Of a DNA stretch of 28,623 nt, positions 7,517 to 16,960 are shown piece after piece (position 1 is the stretch's first letter; every line of letters starts with the position of its first letter). The DNA lies in contig CALBST010000101.1 of assembly GCA_937967425.1 (NCBI GenBank), positions 1 through 28,623 on the forward strand. Reading direction: 5' to 3'. The notes under the pieces were generated by a model. It saw only the letters and a program-made list of their open reading frames with translations, was not told the DNA's origin and did no database searches. A program made the position numbers and the translations under genes. The stretch comes from an uncultured Caulobacteraceae bacterium (GTDB taxonomy: Bacteria; Pseudomonadota; Alphaproteobacteria; Caulobacterales; TH1-2).

Positions 7517-8605
7517 CTAGCCCCAGTGCATCTGCACGTGGTGGGCGTGTGAAACGGATTTGAGCACTTCGTCAGCGATCAGCTCTGCCATCGCCGAGCA
7601 GCTCAAGGCGCCGCCGAGATCGGTGGTGCGCGCGCCGTCATCGATGATGCGCTCGACCGCGGCTTCGACCGCGTTTGCCTCGTCGAGGAGACCGAGGCCG
7701 TAGCGGAGCAGAAGCGCGACGGAGAGAATGCCGCCGATCGGGTTGCAGATGTTGCGCCCGGCGATGTCCGGGGCCGAGCCGTGTACGGGCTCGAAGAGCC
7801 CTGGCCCCCTGGCGCCCAGCGACGCCGAAGGCGCGAGCCCGATCGAGCCGCCCAGGACGGATGCTTCATCGGAGAGAATGTCGCCAAACATGTTTTCGGT
7901 GAGGATCACATCGTACGTGCGCGGCTGACGGATGAGTTGCATCGCGGTCGAGTCGACCAATGCGTGCTCCAGCCGGACATCAGGGTACTCGCTGGCGTGA
8001 ACCCGCGTGACGACCTCGCGCCAGAGACGGCTCGTCTCGAGCACATTGGCTTTGTCGACGGAAGTGACCTTCCCTCGGCGCGTGCGTGCGGCGGCGAAAG
8101 CGGAGCGGGCGATGCGCTCTACCTCTTCAACGGTATAGATGCATTGATCGCTGGCGCCGTCATGTGTGCGGCGCTTCTCGCCAAAATAGAGCCCGCCGGT
8201 GAGTTCGCGGAAGACGACGAGATCGACATCGGAGACGACGCCGCGCCGAAGCGGCGAACACTCGATGAGCGCATCATAGATGCGGACTGGCCGGATGTTG
8301 GCGAAGAGCCCCAAGGCCTTGCGCAGCGCGAGCAAACCCTGCTCGGGGCGGCGCGGGGCGTTGTCCCACTTCGGCCCGCCGACCGCGCCTAGAAACACAG
8401 CGTGCGCCTGTTGACAGGCGACGACGGTCGATTGCGTCAGAGGCTCGCCCGTGGCGTCGATGGCGGCGCCGCCGATGAGCTGCGTGTCGAAGACGAAGCG
8501 ATGATGAAAACGATCTGCGACCGCTTGCAGCACTTCGGCGGCGGCGCGGGTGACCTCCGGGCCGACGCCATCGCCGGGCAGGAGTGCGATTGTATAGGTT
8601 TTCAT
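7517..8605 (-). CDS. leuB: 3-isopropylmalate dehydrogenase
   Basis: The product has 362 residues, the usual LeuB length. It oxidises and decarboxylates 3-isopropylmalate with NAD, giving the leucine keto acid. Motifs in order: L-L-P-G-D-G-V-G-P-E at the N-terminus, G-A-V-G-G-P-K-W, R-E-L-T-G-G-L-Y-F-G, the catalytic lysine region S-V-D-K-A-N-V-L, the metal-binding N-M-F-G-D-I-L-S-D-E, and P-V-H-G-S-A-P-D-I-A-G near the C-terminus. The ATG overlaps the leuD stop by four bases (ATGA, 8602-8605). An active-site Arg-rich stretch (Y-D-A-L-I-E-C-S-P-L-R) is also in place, so the enzyme looks complete. Confidence 0.96.
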   Translation of the reverse strand: MKTYTIALLPGDGVGPEVTRAAAEVLQAVADRFHHRFVFDTQLIGGAAIDATGEPLTQSTVVACQQAHAVFLGAVGGPKWDNAPRRPEQGLLALRKALGLFANIRPVRIYDALIECSPLRRGVVSDVDLVVFRELTGGLYFGEKRRTHDGASDQCIYTVEEVERIARSAFAAARTRRGKVTSVDKANVLETSRLWREVVTRVHASEYPDVRLEHALVDSTAMQLIRQPRTYDVILTENMFGDILSDEASVLGGSIGLAPSASLGARGPGLFEPVHGSAPDIAGRNICNPIGGILSVALLLRYGLGLLDEANAVEAAVERIIDDGARTTDLGGALSCSAMAELIADEVLKSVSHAHHVQMHWG

Positions 8606-9172
8606 GTGGCTCTCGCTTCGAAGTCTTGAATTGCGGGGAGCCGCTCAAGCAGCCAACCCATGGTGTCGACCCCCTCCAACAGGCAACGCCGAGCGAAGGG
8701 TTCGACGGTGAACGGAACGGGCGGCGCGTTGCCGGCCGTGAGTTCGCACTTTTCGAGATCGATGCTGACGCGCCCGCCGGGGTCGGCGAGCAGGCGCTGA
8801 TGCGTGGTCTCGTCGACGACGACGGGCAGCAGGCCGTTCTTCAGCGCGTTGGAGGAGAAGATGTCGGCGATGCTGGTCGAGACGACGGCGCGGATGCCGT
8901 AGTCCAACAGCGCCCATGGCGCGTGCTCACGCGATGAGCCGCAGGCAAAATTGTCGCCGGCGACCAGGATGCGATGCTCGGATGTATCCAGCGTGTTGAG
9001 CGTGGCGTCAGGCAGGGCGTTGCCGTTCGCGTCATAGCGCCAGTCGTAGAACACTGAGGCGCCAAGCCCGGCGCGCGTCGTCGTCGTCAGGAAGCGCGCG
9101 GGGATGATCTGATCGGTGTCGATGTTGGCTTGGGGCAGCACGATGGTGCGTGACGTGAGGTGCGTGAAGCGC

Positions 9173-9180
<8 letters not shown>
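8602..9180 (-). CDS. leuD: 3-isopropylmalate dehydratase small subunit
   Basis: The product has 192 residues. It is the swivelling small subunit that pairs with LeuC to isomerise 2- to 3-isopropylmalate. The family marks are [17 protein letters not shown] near the N-terminus and the signature [17 protein letters not shown]. The frame is open to 9339, but that extension lies inside leuC in another frame. The ATG at 9180 gives the standard N-terminus ([11 protein letters not shown]) and overlaps the leuC stop by eight bases, which fits tight translational coupling of the two subunits. Confidence 0.95.
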
Positions 9181-10580
<1,400 letters not shown>

Positions 10581-10597
<17 letters not shown>

Positions 10598-11786
10598 GGC
10601 GGCCTCCCTCTGCGGCGCTCACCGCGTTGATGATGCTCAACAACTCGTTGTCATCGATTTCGCCGATCTCGTCGGCGCGGCGTTTGAAGTTCGCGAATAC
10701 GTGCCCGAGTTCATTGGCGCTCAGGCGGTAGCCTAAGGCCTCGGCGCGCTGCGCGATGGCGTGGCGGCCGGAATGCTTGCCGAGCACCAGGTTTGTTCCG
10801 CGAAAGCCGACGTCTTCCGGACGCATGATTTCGTACGTGCGTGCATCCGCGATCATGCCGTGCTGGTGAATGCCGGCTTCGTGCGCGAAGGCATTGAGGC
10901 CGACGATCGCTTTGTTGCGGACGACCGGCGAGCTCGTCAGCCGGCTGAGCAGGCGGCTCGTCCCGACAAGTTGTGTGGTGTCGATGCCGGTGTGAACGCC
11001 ATAGAGGTCGGCGCGGGTTCGCAGCGCCATGACGACCTCTTCGAGTGCGCAATTGCCCGCGCGCTCGCCGATGCCGTTGATGGCAACCTCTACTTGGCGC
11101 GCGCCGTTGCCGACGGCCGCGAGCGTGTTCGCGACCGCCATGCCGAGGTCGTTATGGCAATGCGCAGAGATCACCACGTCCGGATAGCGCGGTGAGACGC
11201 GCCGCTTGATCTCTGCAAACACCGCGCCGATCTCGGCGGGCGTCGAGTAACCCACCGTGTCGGGGATGTTCAGCGTCGTGGCGCCGGCGCCAGCTACGGC
11301 TTCCATCACGTCGCCCAGGAAGTCGGACTCAGTGCGGATCGCGTCTTCGGCGGAGAATTCAACGTCGTCAAAAAGCGTGCGGGCGAACGCGACGGACCGC
11401 ACTGCGGTTTCGAGTACGTCCTTCGTGCTCATGTTCAACTTGGCGGCGCGGTGGATGGGGCTGGTGCTGAGGAAGATGTGCAGGCGCCGCTTGGACGTGC
11501 TCTGCAGCGCGCCATAGGCGGTGCGGATGTCATCTTCGTTGGCGCGTGACAGGGAGCAGAAGATAGGCCCTTCCACCTCGCCGGCGACACGGCGCACAGC
11601 GTCCGCGTCTCCGGGAGACGCGGCGGCGAAACCCGCCTCGATGACGTCGACGCCAAGATCGCGCAATGCTGTCGCCATTTGGACCTTGGTTTCGGCGTTC
11701 ATGGAGAAGCCGGGCGCTTGTTCGCCATCGCGTAATGTCGTGTCGAACACGATCACGCGGTTTGGATCACGCTCTACGCTGGGCAT
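10581..11786 (-). CDS. leuA: 2-isopropylmalate synthase, short form without the regulatory domain
   Basis: The product has 401 residues. The TIM-barrel Claisen condensation enzyme is complete: [10 protein letters not shown] at 14-23, the S-A-H-C-H-N-D-L-G metal-binding His pair, N-G-I-G-E-R-A-G-N and H-E-A-G-I-H-Q-H-G. The linker subdomain follows ([10 protein letters not shown]). The protein stops after [22 protein letters not shown]. Standard LeuA proteins continue for about 120 residues with the leucine-binding R-region; here that part is absent and the next gene starts inside its last codons. Homocitrate synthase is similar in length, but the flanking leuCDB and ilv genes argue for LeuA. 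The start overlaps ilvM by 13 bases. Confidence 0.92.
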
Positions 11787-12043
11787 GATACGGCCTCCTC
11801 TACGTGAGGCGAGGAAGCCGGCGAGATGCGACGCACGCCGATCAAACGATCGATCTGGCGGCCCAGCACGTCAGTGCGCCGCGTGGCGTCACGCGCGCTG
11901 ACGTTCAAGCGGACTTCGCGATGGCCGCCGGCGTCGGAGACGTTCATGCGGTCGATGTCAAAGCCGCGGCGTTCGATGAGACCGATAAGCCGTTGAAGCG
12001 CGCCTTCACTGCGGTCGATGTGAATGAGGAACGTATCGGTCAT
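11774..12043 (-). CDS. ilvM: Acetolactate synthase small subunit, IlvM-like (ACT domain only)
   Basis: The product has 89 residues. A single ACT domain is visible (F-L-I-H-I-D-R-S-E-G-A-L-Q-R-L-I-G-L-I-E-R-R-G-F-D-I strand-helix-strand, then REVRLNVSARD). It activates the large subunit and, in many species, mediates valine inhibition. The usual IlvN/IlvH proteins have an extra C-terminal domain and about 160-180 residues, so this is the short type seen with E. coli IlvG. The ATG overlaps the ilvB stop by four bases (12040-12043), which favours equimolar synthesis of the two subunits. Confidence 0.87.
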   Translation of the reverse strand: MTDTFLIHIDRSEGALQRLIGLIERRGFDIDRMNVSDAGGHREVRLNVSARDATRRTDVLGRQIDRLIGVRRISPASSPHVEEAVSCPA

Positions 12044-13746
12044 GACGGTTCTCCGTGCATCATGTCTGCGTTGCTTCTGCCTGGCGGCACGAGCGGCCAG
12101 ACGTTTTCCTTGGGATCGATGAGGACGTGCGCGAGGCAGGGGCCGGGCGCGGCGAGCAGACGCTCAATGCCCGCGGACACTTCCTCGCGCTTGCTAATTC
12201 GGAACGCCTCGATCCCGAACGCCTGCGCCACAGCGGCGAAGTCCGGATTGTCCGAGAGATCGATTTCGCTGAAGTTCTTGTCGAAGAAGAGCTCCTGCCA
12301 CTGGCGCACGAGGCCGAGCGAGGAATTGTCCAGAAGCAAGATTTTCAGCGCGATGCCGTAGCGCTTTAGCGTCGCCAGCTCTTGAATGTTCATCACAAAC
12401 GAGCCGTCGCCGCTGATGGTCACGACGTGGGCGTCCGGGTTTGCGATCTTCGCGGCCATGCCGGCGGGCAGGCCGTAGCCCATCGCGCCCAGGCCGCCGG
12501 AGGTCAGATGCGCGAAGGGTGAGGCGAAGCGGCAATGCTGCGCCGCCCACATCTGATGCTGACCGACATCGCAAGCGGCCACGAAGCGATCACCGGCTTG
12601 TTCGGAGAGTTCCTTCAGCAGCGCCGGTGCGTAGACGCCTTCGCCCGGCGCATCGTAGCGCGCGGCGTAATCGCGGCTGTCGCGTAGGCAGCGCTCGAAC
12701 CAGGGTTCGATCGCCGGCGTCCGCGGGGCCAACGCGCTCAGTGCGGACTTCACATCGGCCGTGATGGCGACGTGTGCGTTGCGCAATTTGTTGATCTCCG
12801 CGGCGTCGATGTCGATGTGGATGACGCGCGCGTGCGGGGCGAACTCGATCAGCTTGCCGGTGGCGCGGTCATCAAAACGGGCGCCCAGCACGATCAGCAG
12901 ATCGCACGCCTGCACCGCTTCGTTGGCGGCGCGAGAGCCGTGCATGCCCAACATGCCGAGGTGACCCGGCCAGCCTGGCGGCAACGCGCCCAAACCCTGA
13001 AGCGTGGACACAGCCGGAATCCCCGTGGCGCGCGCGAAGGCGCGGACTTCGCTGACTGCGTCGGCAACGCGCACGCCGCCGCCGATATAGAGCAGCGGGC
13101 GCTCCGCCATGCCGATCATCGCTTCGGCCCGGCGCAATTGCGCGGGGTCGATGCGGTGCGGCATCGGATGCGGCGGGACGTAGTCGCGCGGCGCATGCGC
13201 GACCCCGACCTGCACATCCTTGGGCAGATCGATCAGCACGGGGCCGGGACGGCCGCTGGTGGCGATGTGGAACGCCTCGGCGATCAGCGCCGGAATGTCA
13301 TTTGGATCGCGCGCGATCCACGAGTGTTTCACGATGGGCAGCGTGACGCCCAGTATGTCGATCTCTTGGAACGCATCCGTGCCCATCAGCGGCGAGGCGA
13401 CGTTGCCGGTGATGCACACCATCGGCACAGAATCGATCATGGCGTTGGCGATGCCGGTGACGAGATTGGTGGCGCCGGGGCCGGAGGTCGCCATACACAC
13501 GCCGGGTTTGCCGGTGACGCGCGCGTAAGCGTCGGCGGCAAAGGCGGCGCCCTGCTCGTGGCGCACCAGGATATGTTTGAAGCGCGCCGCCGTGATCGCG
13601 TCGTACACCGGCATGATAGCGCCGCCTGGATAGCCGAACACGAACTCAACGCCTTCACGCTCAAGCGCTTCGACCAGAAGTCGTGCGCCTGTCTTCGGGG
13701 CGGGAGTCGAGATCGCGTTTGGCAAGGGGGAGGCGGCGCTGTGCAT
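12040..13746 (-). CDS. ilvB: Acetolactate synthase large (catalytic) subunit
   Basis: The product has 568 residues, a ThDP- and FAD-dependent enzyme that makes acetolactate or acetohydroxybutyrate from pyruvate. Residues seen: F-G-Y-P-G-G-A-I-M-P at 37-46, the activating Glu64 in R-H-E-Q-G-A-A, T-S-G-P-G-A-T-N, G-T-D-A-F-Q-E, and the ThDP-binding G-D-G-S-F with a downstream N-S-S-L-G-L-V-R-Q-W. It resembles E. coli IlvG more than IlvB or IlvI, in keeping with the short ACT partner that follows. The start lies three bases after ilvC. The first 20 residues are Ala/Pro rich and low in similarity to the family, so the start could be slightly different. Confidence 0.95.
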   Translation of the reverse strand: MHSAASPLPNAISTPAPKTGARLLVEALEREGVEFVFGYPGGAIMPVYDAITAARFKHILVRHEQGAAFAADAYARVTGKPGVCMATSGPGATNLVTGIANAMIDSVPMVCITGNVASPLMGTDAFQEIDILGVTLPIVKHSWIARDPNDIPALIAEAFHIATSGRPGPVLIDLPKDVQVGVAHAPRDYVPPHPMPHRIDPAQLRRAEAMIGMAERPLLYIGGGVRVADAVSEVRAFARATGIPAVSTLQGLGALPPGWPGHLGMLGMHGSRAANEAVQACDLLIVLGARFDDRATGKLIEFAPHARVIHIDIDAAEINKLRNAHVAITADVKSALSALAPRTPAIEPWFERCLRDSRDYAARYDAPGEGVYAPALLKELSEQAGDRFVAACDVGQHQMWAAQHCRFASPFAHLTSGGLGAMGYGLPAGMAAKIANPDAHVVTISGDGSFVMNIQELATLKRYGIALKILLLDNSSLGLVRQWQELFFDKNFSEIDLSDNPDFAAVAQAFGIEAFRISKREEVSAGIERLLAAPGPCLAHVLIDPKENVWPLVPPGRSNADMMHGEPS

Positions 13747-13749
13747 GGG

Positions 13750-14751
13750 TCAGGCGTTCGTTGGTGACTTCAGCCACGCCATGCGTTCGCGCAGCGCCGC
13801 GCCGGTCTTTTCGATCGGATGATTGCGGTCTGCTTTGAGCATGGCGGTGTAACGCGGCTTTCCGGCTTGGTTCTCCAGGATCCAATCGCGCGCGAAATTG
13901 CCGGACTGAATGTCCTTAAGAACCTCGCGCATGCGCGCACGCGTTTCCTCGGTGATGATTCGTGGGCCAGAGGCCACCGCTCCGTACTTCGCGGTCTCGG
14001 AGATGAAGTCGTGCATCTTCGAAACGCCGCCCTCATAGAAGAGGTCGACGATCAGCTTCAGCTCATGCATGCACTCGAAGTACGCGACCTCCGGCTGGTA
14101 GCCGGCGTCGACCAAGGTTTGATAGCCGGCCATCACCAATTCCTTGGCGCCGCCGCACAACACTGCCTGTTCGCCGAACAGATCGGTTTCGGTTTCTTCC
14201 GCGAATGTCGTTTCGATCAGGCCGCCGATCGCGCCGCCGATGCCCTTGGCGTAGGCCATCGCGTTGTCGCGTGCCTCGCCGCTGGCGTCTTGGTGCACGG
14301 CGAACAGCGCAGGCACGCCGCGCCCGCGCACGAACTCGCGCCGCACGAGGTCGCCTGGGCCCTTCGGCGCCACCAGCACTACGTCCAGATCGGCGCGCGG
14401 TTTCACGCGGCCGTAGTGGATTGAGAAGCCGTGCGCGAAGAGGAGCGTGGCGCCTTTCTTGGCCTTCGGGGCGATGATCTCGTTGTAGATGCTCTCTTGC
14501 GCCATGTCGGGCGTCAGGAACGCGATGAGGCCCGCGTCGCGGATGGCGTCGTCTGGCTCGGCCGTATCGATCCGATCGGCGCGCGCGTTGGTCCAGCCTT
14601 TCCCGCCTGTGCGGACGGCCGCGACTACTTCGAAGCCGCTATCGCGCAGGTTTTGCGCGTGAGCACGGCCCTGGCTGCCATAGCCGAGCACCGCGATGCG
14701 TTCGTCCTTCAACGTGTCGTCGCGCACGTCGTCAATTCCATAGACTTTCAT
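13750..14751 (-). CDS. ilvC: Ketol-acid reductoisomerase (class I)
   Basis: The product has 333 residues, the short class I form. It isomerises and reduces acetolactate to dihydroxyisovalerate with NADPH. Marks: M-K-V-Y at the start, Rossmann loop G-Y-G-S-Q-G-R-A-H-A, the magnesium ligands in T-D-L-F-G-E-Q and the C-M-H-E-L-K segment. A GTG three bases upstream (14754) is in frame, but the ATG at 14751 is preferred: GAGG lies seven bases upstream of it and it gives the standard family N-terminus. The ilvD TGA and this ATG share one base (TGATG), which favours re-initiation by the same ribosome. Confidence 0.95.
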   Translation of the reverse strand: MKVYGIDDVRDDTLKDERIAVLGYGSQGRAHAQNLRDSGFEVVAAVRTGGKGWTNARADRIDTAEPDDAIRDAGLIAFLTPDMAQESIYNEIIAPKAKKGATLLFAHGFSIHYGRVKPRADLDVVLVAPKGPGDLVRREFVRGRGVPALFAVHQDASGEARDNAMAYAKGIGGAIGGLIETTFAEETETDLFGEQAVLCGGAKELVMAGYQTLVDAGYQPEVAYFECMHELKLIVDLFYEGGVSKMHDFISETAKYGAVASGPRIITEETRARMREVLKDIQSGNFARDWILENQAGKPRYTAMLKADRNHPIEKTGAALRERMAWLKSPTNA

Positions 14752-16460
14752 CACGAGGCCTCGCGGAGATAGTGGGCGCGGGTCTGCGCCGGTGGCGGAT
14801 TGGGAATGGTGACCGCGCCTTGCGCAGCGGAGCTGACGAGGGCGGCGTACTTGGCGAAGACGCCCGTGGGCGCTTCTTTGGCCGGCGGTGAAGCGCGGCG
14901 AGCGTGCAGATCGGCGGTGGTGTCGATGGATCGCGCAGCGACATCGATGCGAACGATGTCGCCATCGCGCAGCAGCGCGATCGGGCCGCCGCTCGCGGCT
15001 TCGGGCGACACGTGGCCGGCGACGAAGCCGTAGGAGGCGCCGGAGAAGCGGCCGTCCGTGATCAGCGCGACATTCTGCATGCCGCGCCCCTTCAGAGCGG
15101 CGGTCACTTGCAGCATCTCGCGCATGCCGGGGCCGCCCTTCGGGCCCTCGTAGCGGATGACGATGACGTCACCCTCGTTGATGGCGCTGCGTTGCACGGC
15201 GTCGAACGCCGCCTCTTCGCCGTCAAACACGCGGGCGGGGCCTTCAAAGTGCGCGGTGTTATGGCCGGCGAGTTTGATCACGGCGCCGTCGGGCGCGATG
15301 TTGCCGTAGATCACGGCGTATGAGCCGCGAGCCAGCACGGGAGCGGCGAACTCCCGGATAACTTGCTGACCCGCGGACTCCACCGCTTCACGCGCCTCGT
15401 CGAACAGCGATCGGCCCGACACGGTGGGGGTGTCTTTGGTCAGGCCAGCTGTCATCAGGCGGGACATAACGAGACGCGTTCCGCCGGATTCGAACAGATG
15501 ATGTGCGAGGAAGCGTCCGCCTGGCTTCAGGTCGCAGATAATGGGCGCCGCTTCGCAAGCGGCGTTGCAGTCTTCGGCGCCGAACGGAATGCCTGCCTCG
15601 GCGGCGATGGCCGTCAGATGCAGCACGGCGTTGGTCGAGCCGCCACTGGCGGAAACCGCGAGCGCTGCATTGCGCAGTGAATCTGCAGTGATGAAGCGGC
15701 GTGCGTTGTGTCCACGGAGCGTGAGCTCCACCGCGATACGTCCGCAGCGTTCCGCTTCGGCGGGTTTGTCGGGATGGGTGGCTGGCACGTCGTTCGCGCC
15801 CATGGGCGAGAGACCCATTGCGGAGAGCGCCATCGCCATGGTGTTGGCGGTGAACTGGCCGCCACAGGCGCCGGCGCCGGGGCAGGCGGCCTTCTCGACT
15901 TGGCGCAGACCTTCGTCATCAAGCCCGCCGGCGCCGTGCGCGCCGATGGCTTCGAAGACCTCCTGAATGGAAATCTCCTGACCGCGAAGACGGCCCGGCA
16001 TGATGGTGCCGCCGTAGAACACACAACCCGGCAGATCCATGCGCGCGAGCGCCATGGCGGCGGCAGGTATCGTCTTGTCGCAACCAACGATGCAAACGAC
16101 GCCGTCGAGCTGATGGCCGTGAACCGCCAATTCAATGGAATCTGCAATGATTTCGCGGGAAATCAGCGACGCCTTCATGCCCGGCGTGCCCATGGCGATG
16201 CCGTCTGTCACCACGATCGTATTGAAATCGATTGGGACACCGCCGGCTTCGCGCACGCCGCGGCGCACGTGCTCGGCCAGCTCGTCCAGGTGCATGTTGC
16301 ACGGCGTGACCGACGACCACGTGTTCACCACCGCAATCAACGGCCGTGTGAAGTCTGCGTCGTCCATGCCGGCCGCACGCAAATACGAACGGGCCGCAGC
16401 CCGGTTGGGGCCGGCGGTGACGCTCGCACTGCGCAACGGTTTTGACTTGTCTTGCGTCAT
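14751..16460 (-). CDS. ilvD: Dihydroxy-acid dehydratase
   Basis: The product has 569 residues, the iron-sulfur dehydratase that turns dihydroxyisovalerate or dihydroxymethylvalerate into the keto acids. Cluster ligands are visible as C54 (T-P-C-N-M-H), C127 (V-G-C-D-K-T) and C199 (G-A-C-G-G-Q). P-G-M-R-E-M, D-G-R-F-S-G-A and G-H-V-S-P-E-A follow in order in the C-terminal half. It is the first structural gene of the operon and sits directly behind the attenuator terminator. The ATG at 16460 has only a GGA-type ribosome site, which lies inside a small inverted repeat. Confidence 0.96.
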   Translation of the reverse strand: MTQDKSKPLRSASVTAGPNRAAARSYLRAAGMDDADFTRPLIAVVNTWSSVTPCNMHLDELAEHVRRGVREAGGVPIDFNTIVVTDGIAMGTPGMKASLISREIIADSIELAVHGHQLDGVVCIVGCDKTIPAAAMALARMDLPGCVFYGGTIMPGRLRGQEISIQEVFEAIGAHGAGGLDDEGLRQVEKAACPGAGACGGQFTANTMAMALSAMGLSPMGANDVPATHPDKPAEAERCGRIAVELTLRGHNARRFITADSLRNAALAVSASGGSTNAVLHLTAIAAEAGIPFGAEDCNAACEAAPIICDLKPGGRFLAHHLFESGGTRLVMSRLMTAGLTKDTPTVSGRSLFDEAREAVESAGQQVIREFAAPVLARGSYAVIYGNIAPDGAVIKLAGHNTAHFEGPARVFDGEEAAFDAVQRSAINEGDVIVIRYEGPKGGPGMREMLQVTAALKGRGMQNVALITDGRFSGASYGFVAGHVSPEAASGGPIALLRDGDIVRIDVAARSIDTTADLHARRASPPAKEAPTGVFAKYAALVSSAAQGAVTIPNPPPAQTRAHYLREAS

Positions 16461-16464
16461 AGGA

Positions 16465-16481
16465 GTCCAAAATTGTTGGAC
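16465..16481 (-). promoter_or_regulatory. Small inverted repeat over the ilvD ribosome binding site
   Basis: GTCCAA and TTGGAC (6 bp each, 5-base spacer) form a perfect dyad just after the attenuator and just before the ilvD ATG. On the transcript the second arm contains the GGAC that seems to serve as the ribosome site, so a hairpin here could slow ilvD initiation. A protein operator is also possible. Neither is demonstrated. Confidence 0.35.
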
Positions 16482-16492
16482 CCGCGCACAGC

Positions 16493-16523
16493 AAAAACCC
16501 CGCTTCCTTTCGGGAGCGGGGTT
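16493..16523 (-). terminator. Intrinsic terminator of the ilv attenuator
   Basis: Reading the minus strand, arm AACCCCGCT (16523-16515) pairs with AGCGGGGTT (16504-16496) for nine base pairs. Beyond one C-A mismatch, two more C-G pairs close a GAAA tetraloop. The stem runs into five T residues (16497-16493). It lies between the leader stop codon and ilvD, 32 bases before the ilvD start, so read-through must be controlled for the operon to be expressed. This is the 3:4 hairpin of the attenuator. Confidence 0.9.
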
Positions 16524-16598
16524 CGGTGAACGGGTCCTGTTTCGAGTGATCAGGGTCCGCGCAGCAACTCCGCTCCGAGCTTAAGAATAAGCGGGAGT
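16513..16598 (-). promoter_or_regulatory. Attenuator antiterminator and protector stems
   Basis: Three segments compete. Segment 2, GGAGCGGAGTT (16576-16566, the Gly-Ala-Glu-Leu codons of the leader), can pair with the terminator's 5' arm AACCCCGCTCC (16523-16513) in 10 of 11 positions, giving an antiterminator. Segment 1, ACTCCCGCT (16598-16590, within the Val-Leu-Pro-Leu codons), can instead pair with AGCGGAGT of segment 2 (16574-16567) with one bulged C. A ribosome stalled on the Leu/Val codons would cover segment 1 and free segment 2. This is the textbook logic of ilv and trp attenuators; the pairing is seen in the sequence, the behaviour is inferred. Confidence 0.8.
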
Positions 16599-16696
16599 AC
16601 GAGCGAAAGGCTTACGAGGGCGACGAGTACGCGCACGCGAACATCCGCGGCGTTTGCCACGGTTTGCACGTTCGAAATGCGAGCGGACTGATGCAC
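16550..16696 (-). CDS. ilv operon leader peptide, rich in Leu and Val
   Basis: A short frame ends at TGA (16552-16550), 26 bases before the terminator hairpin. Its last 39 codons read VQTVANAADVRVRVLV and onwards; in the 27-residue core there are ten Leu, six Val and one Ile, including three gta and three ctt codons. This is the sensor of a transcription attenuator: scarce charged tRNA stalls the ribosome here. The start is not certain. GTG at 16696 (48 residues) has GGGAG nine bases upstream and is chosen; GTG at 16669 (39 residues) is the alternative. The frame stays open further upstream to about 16858, but that part has no leader-like composition. Confidence 0.82.
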   Translation of the reverse strand: MHQSARISNVQTVANAADVRVRVLVALVSLSLVLPLILKLGAELLRGP

Positions 16697-16885
16697 GTAC
16701 GATGTCTCCCGAGAGCAGTTGGACAAAGAATTCTTCGCAGCGCAACAAAAATCTGCGAGCGCGATGCGGAAAATGTCGTTGATGTAGCGCGATTTTGAAG
16801 GCGCCCGTTTGTTGAGCACACGCGCGTTCGCCGCATGTGCGAAGATTCTTGATGACAATTGGCGCGCCCTTCGATATGTACGTCG
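16697..16885. other. Divergent promoter region between ilv and met operons
   Basis: This gap must hold both promoters. For the met direction a weak pair, TTGATG (16849-16854) and GATATG (16873-16878) with 18 bases between, would start transcription just before the riboswitch. For the ilv direction I could not pick convincing hexamers; the minus strand has AT-rich stretches around 16720-16760. An open frame on the minus strand crosses the region but is only the upstream extension of the leader frame. Confidence 0.35.
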
Positions 16886-16941
16886 TTGCGCCGATTTGAT
16901 GCTCAGCTTGCGGGCGCGTTAAAAATACAGCTAAAGCGAAG
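16886..16941 (+). ncRNA. SAM-II riboswitch
   Basis: The conserved SAM-II order is visible: P1 arm GCGCC (16888-16892), the GATTTGA loop (16893-16899), a conserved CTTGC (16907-16911), P1 arm GGCGC (16913-16917), then GTTAAA (16918-16923) and GCTAAA (16930-16935). TGCT after GATTTGA can pair with AGCG after GCTAAA, closing the H-type pseudoknot. The class binds S-adenosylmethionine and, in alphaproteobacteria, precedes methionine biosynthesis genes; here it precedes the metX-metB operon, as expected. Control is probably at translation initiation, since no T-run follows. The first start codon is about 90 bases downstream. Confidence 0.85.
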
Positions 16942-16960
16942 GTTAAGTGTAGCTAAAGGC
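16942..16960 (+). repeat. Second, partial copy of the SAM-II 3' half
   Basis: GTTAAGTGTAGCTAAAGG directly follows the riboswitch and repeats its GTTAAA...GCTAAA core. There is no second P1 5' arm or GATTTGA loop. It could compete with the first copy for the same pseudoknot: the CAGC of the loop (16904-16907) is complementary to GCTG (16959-16962) after this copy. It may instead be a decayed duplication. Confidence 0.6.

Noticed and set aside
16550..16858. Minus-strand frame read as a 102-residue protein
   Set aside because: Only the last 30-40 codons have leader character; the upstream part has no ribosome site or family likeness and would overlap the promoter region.
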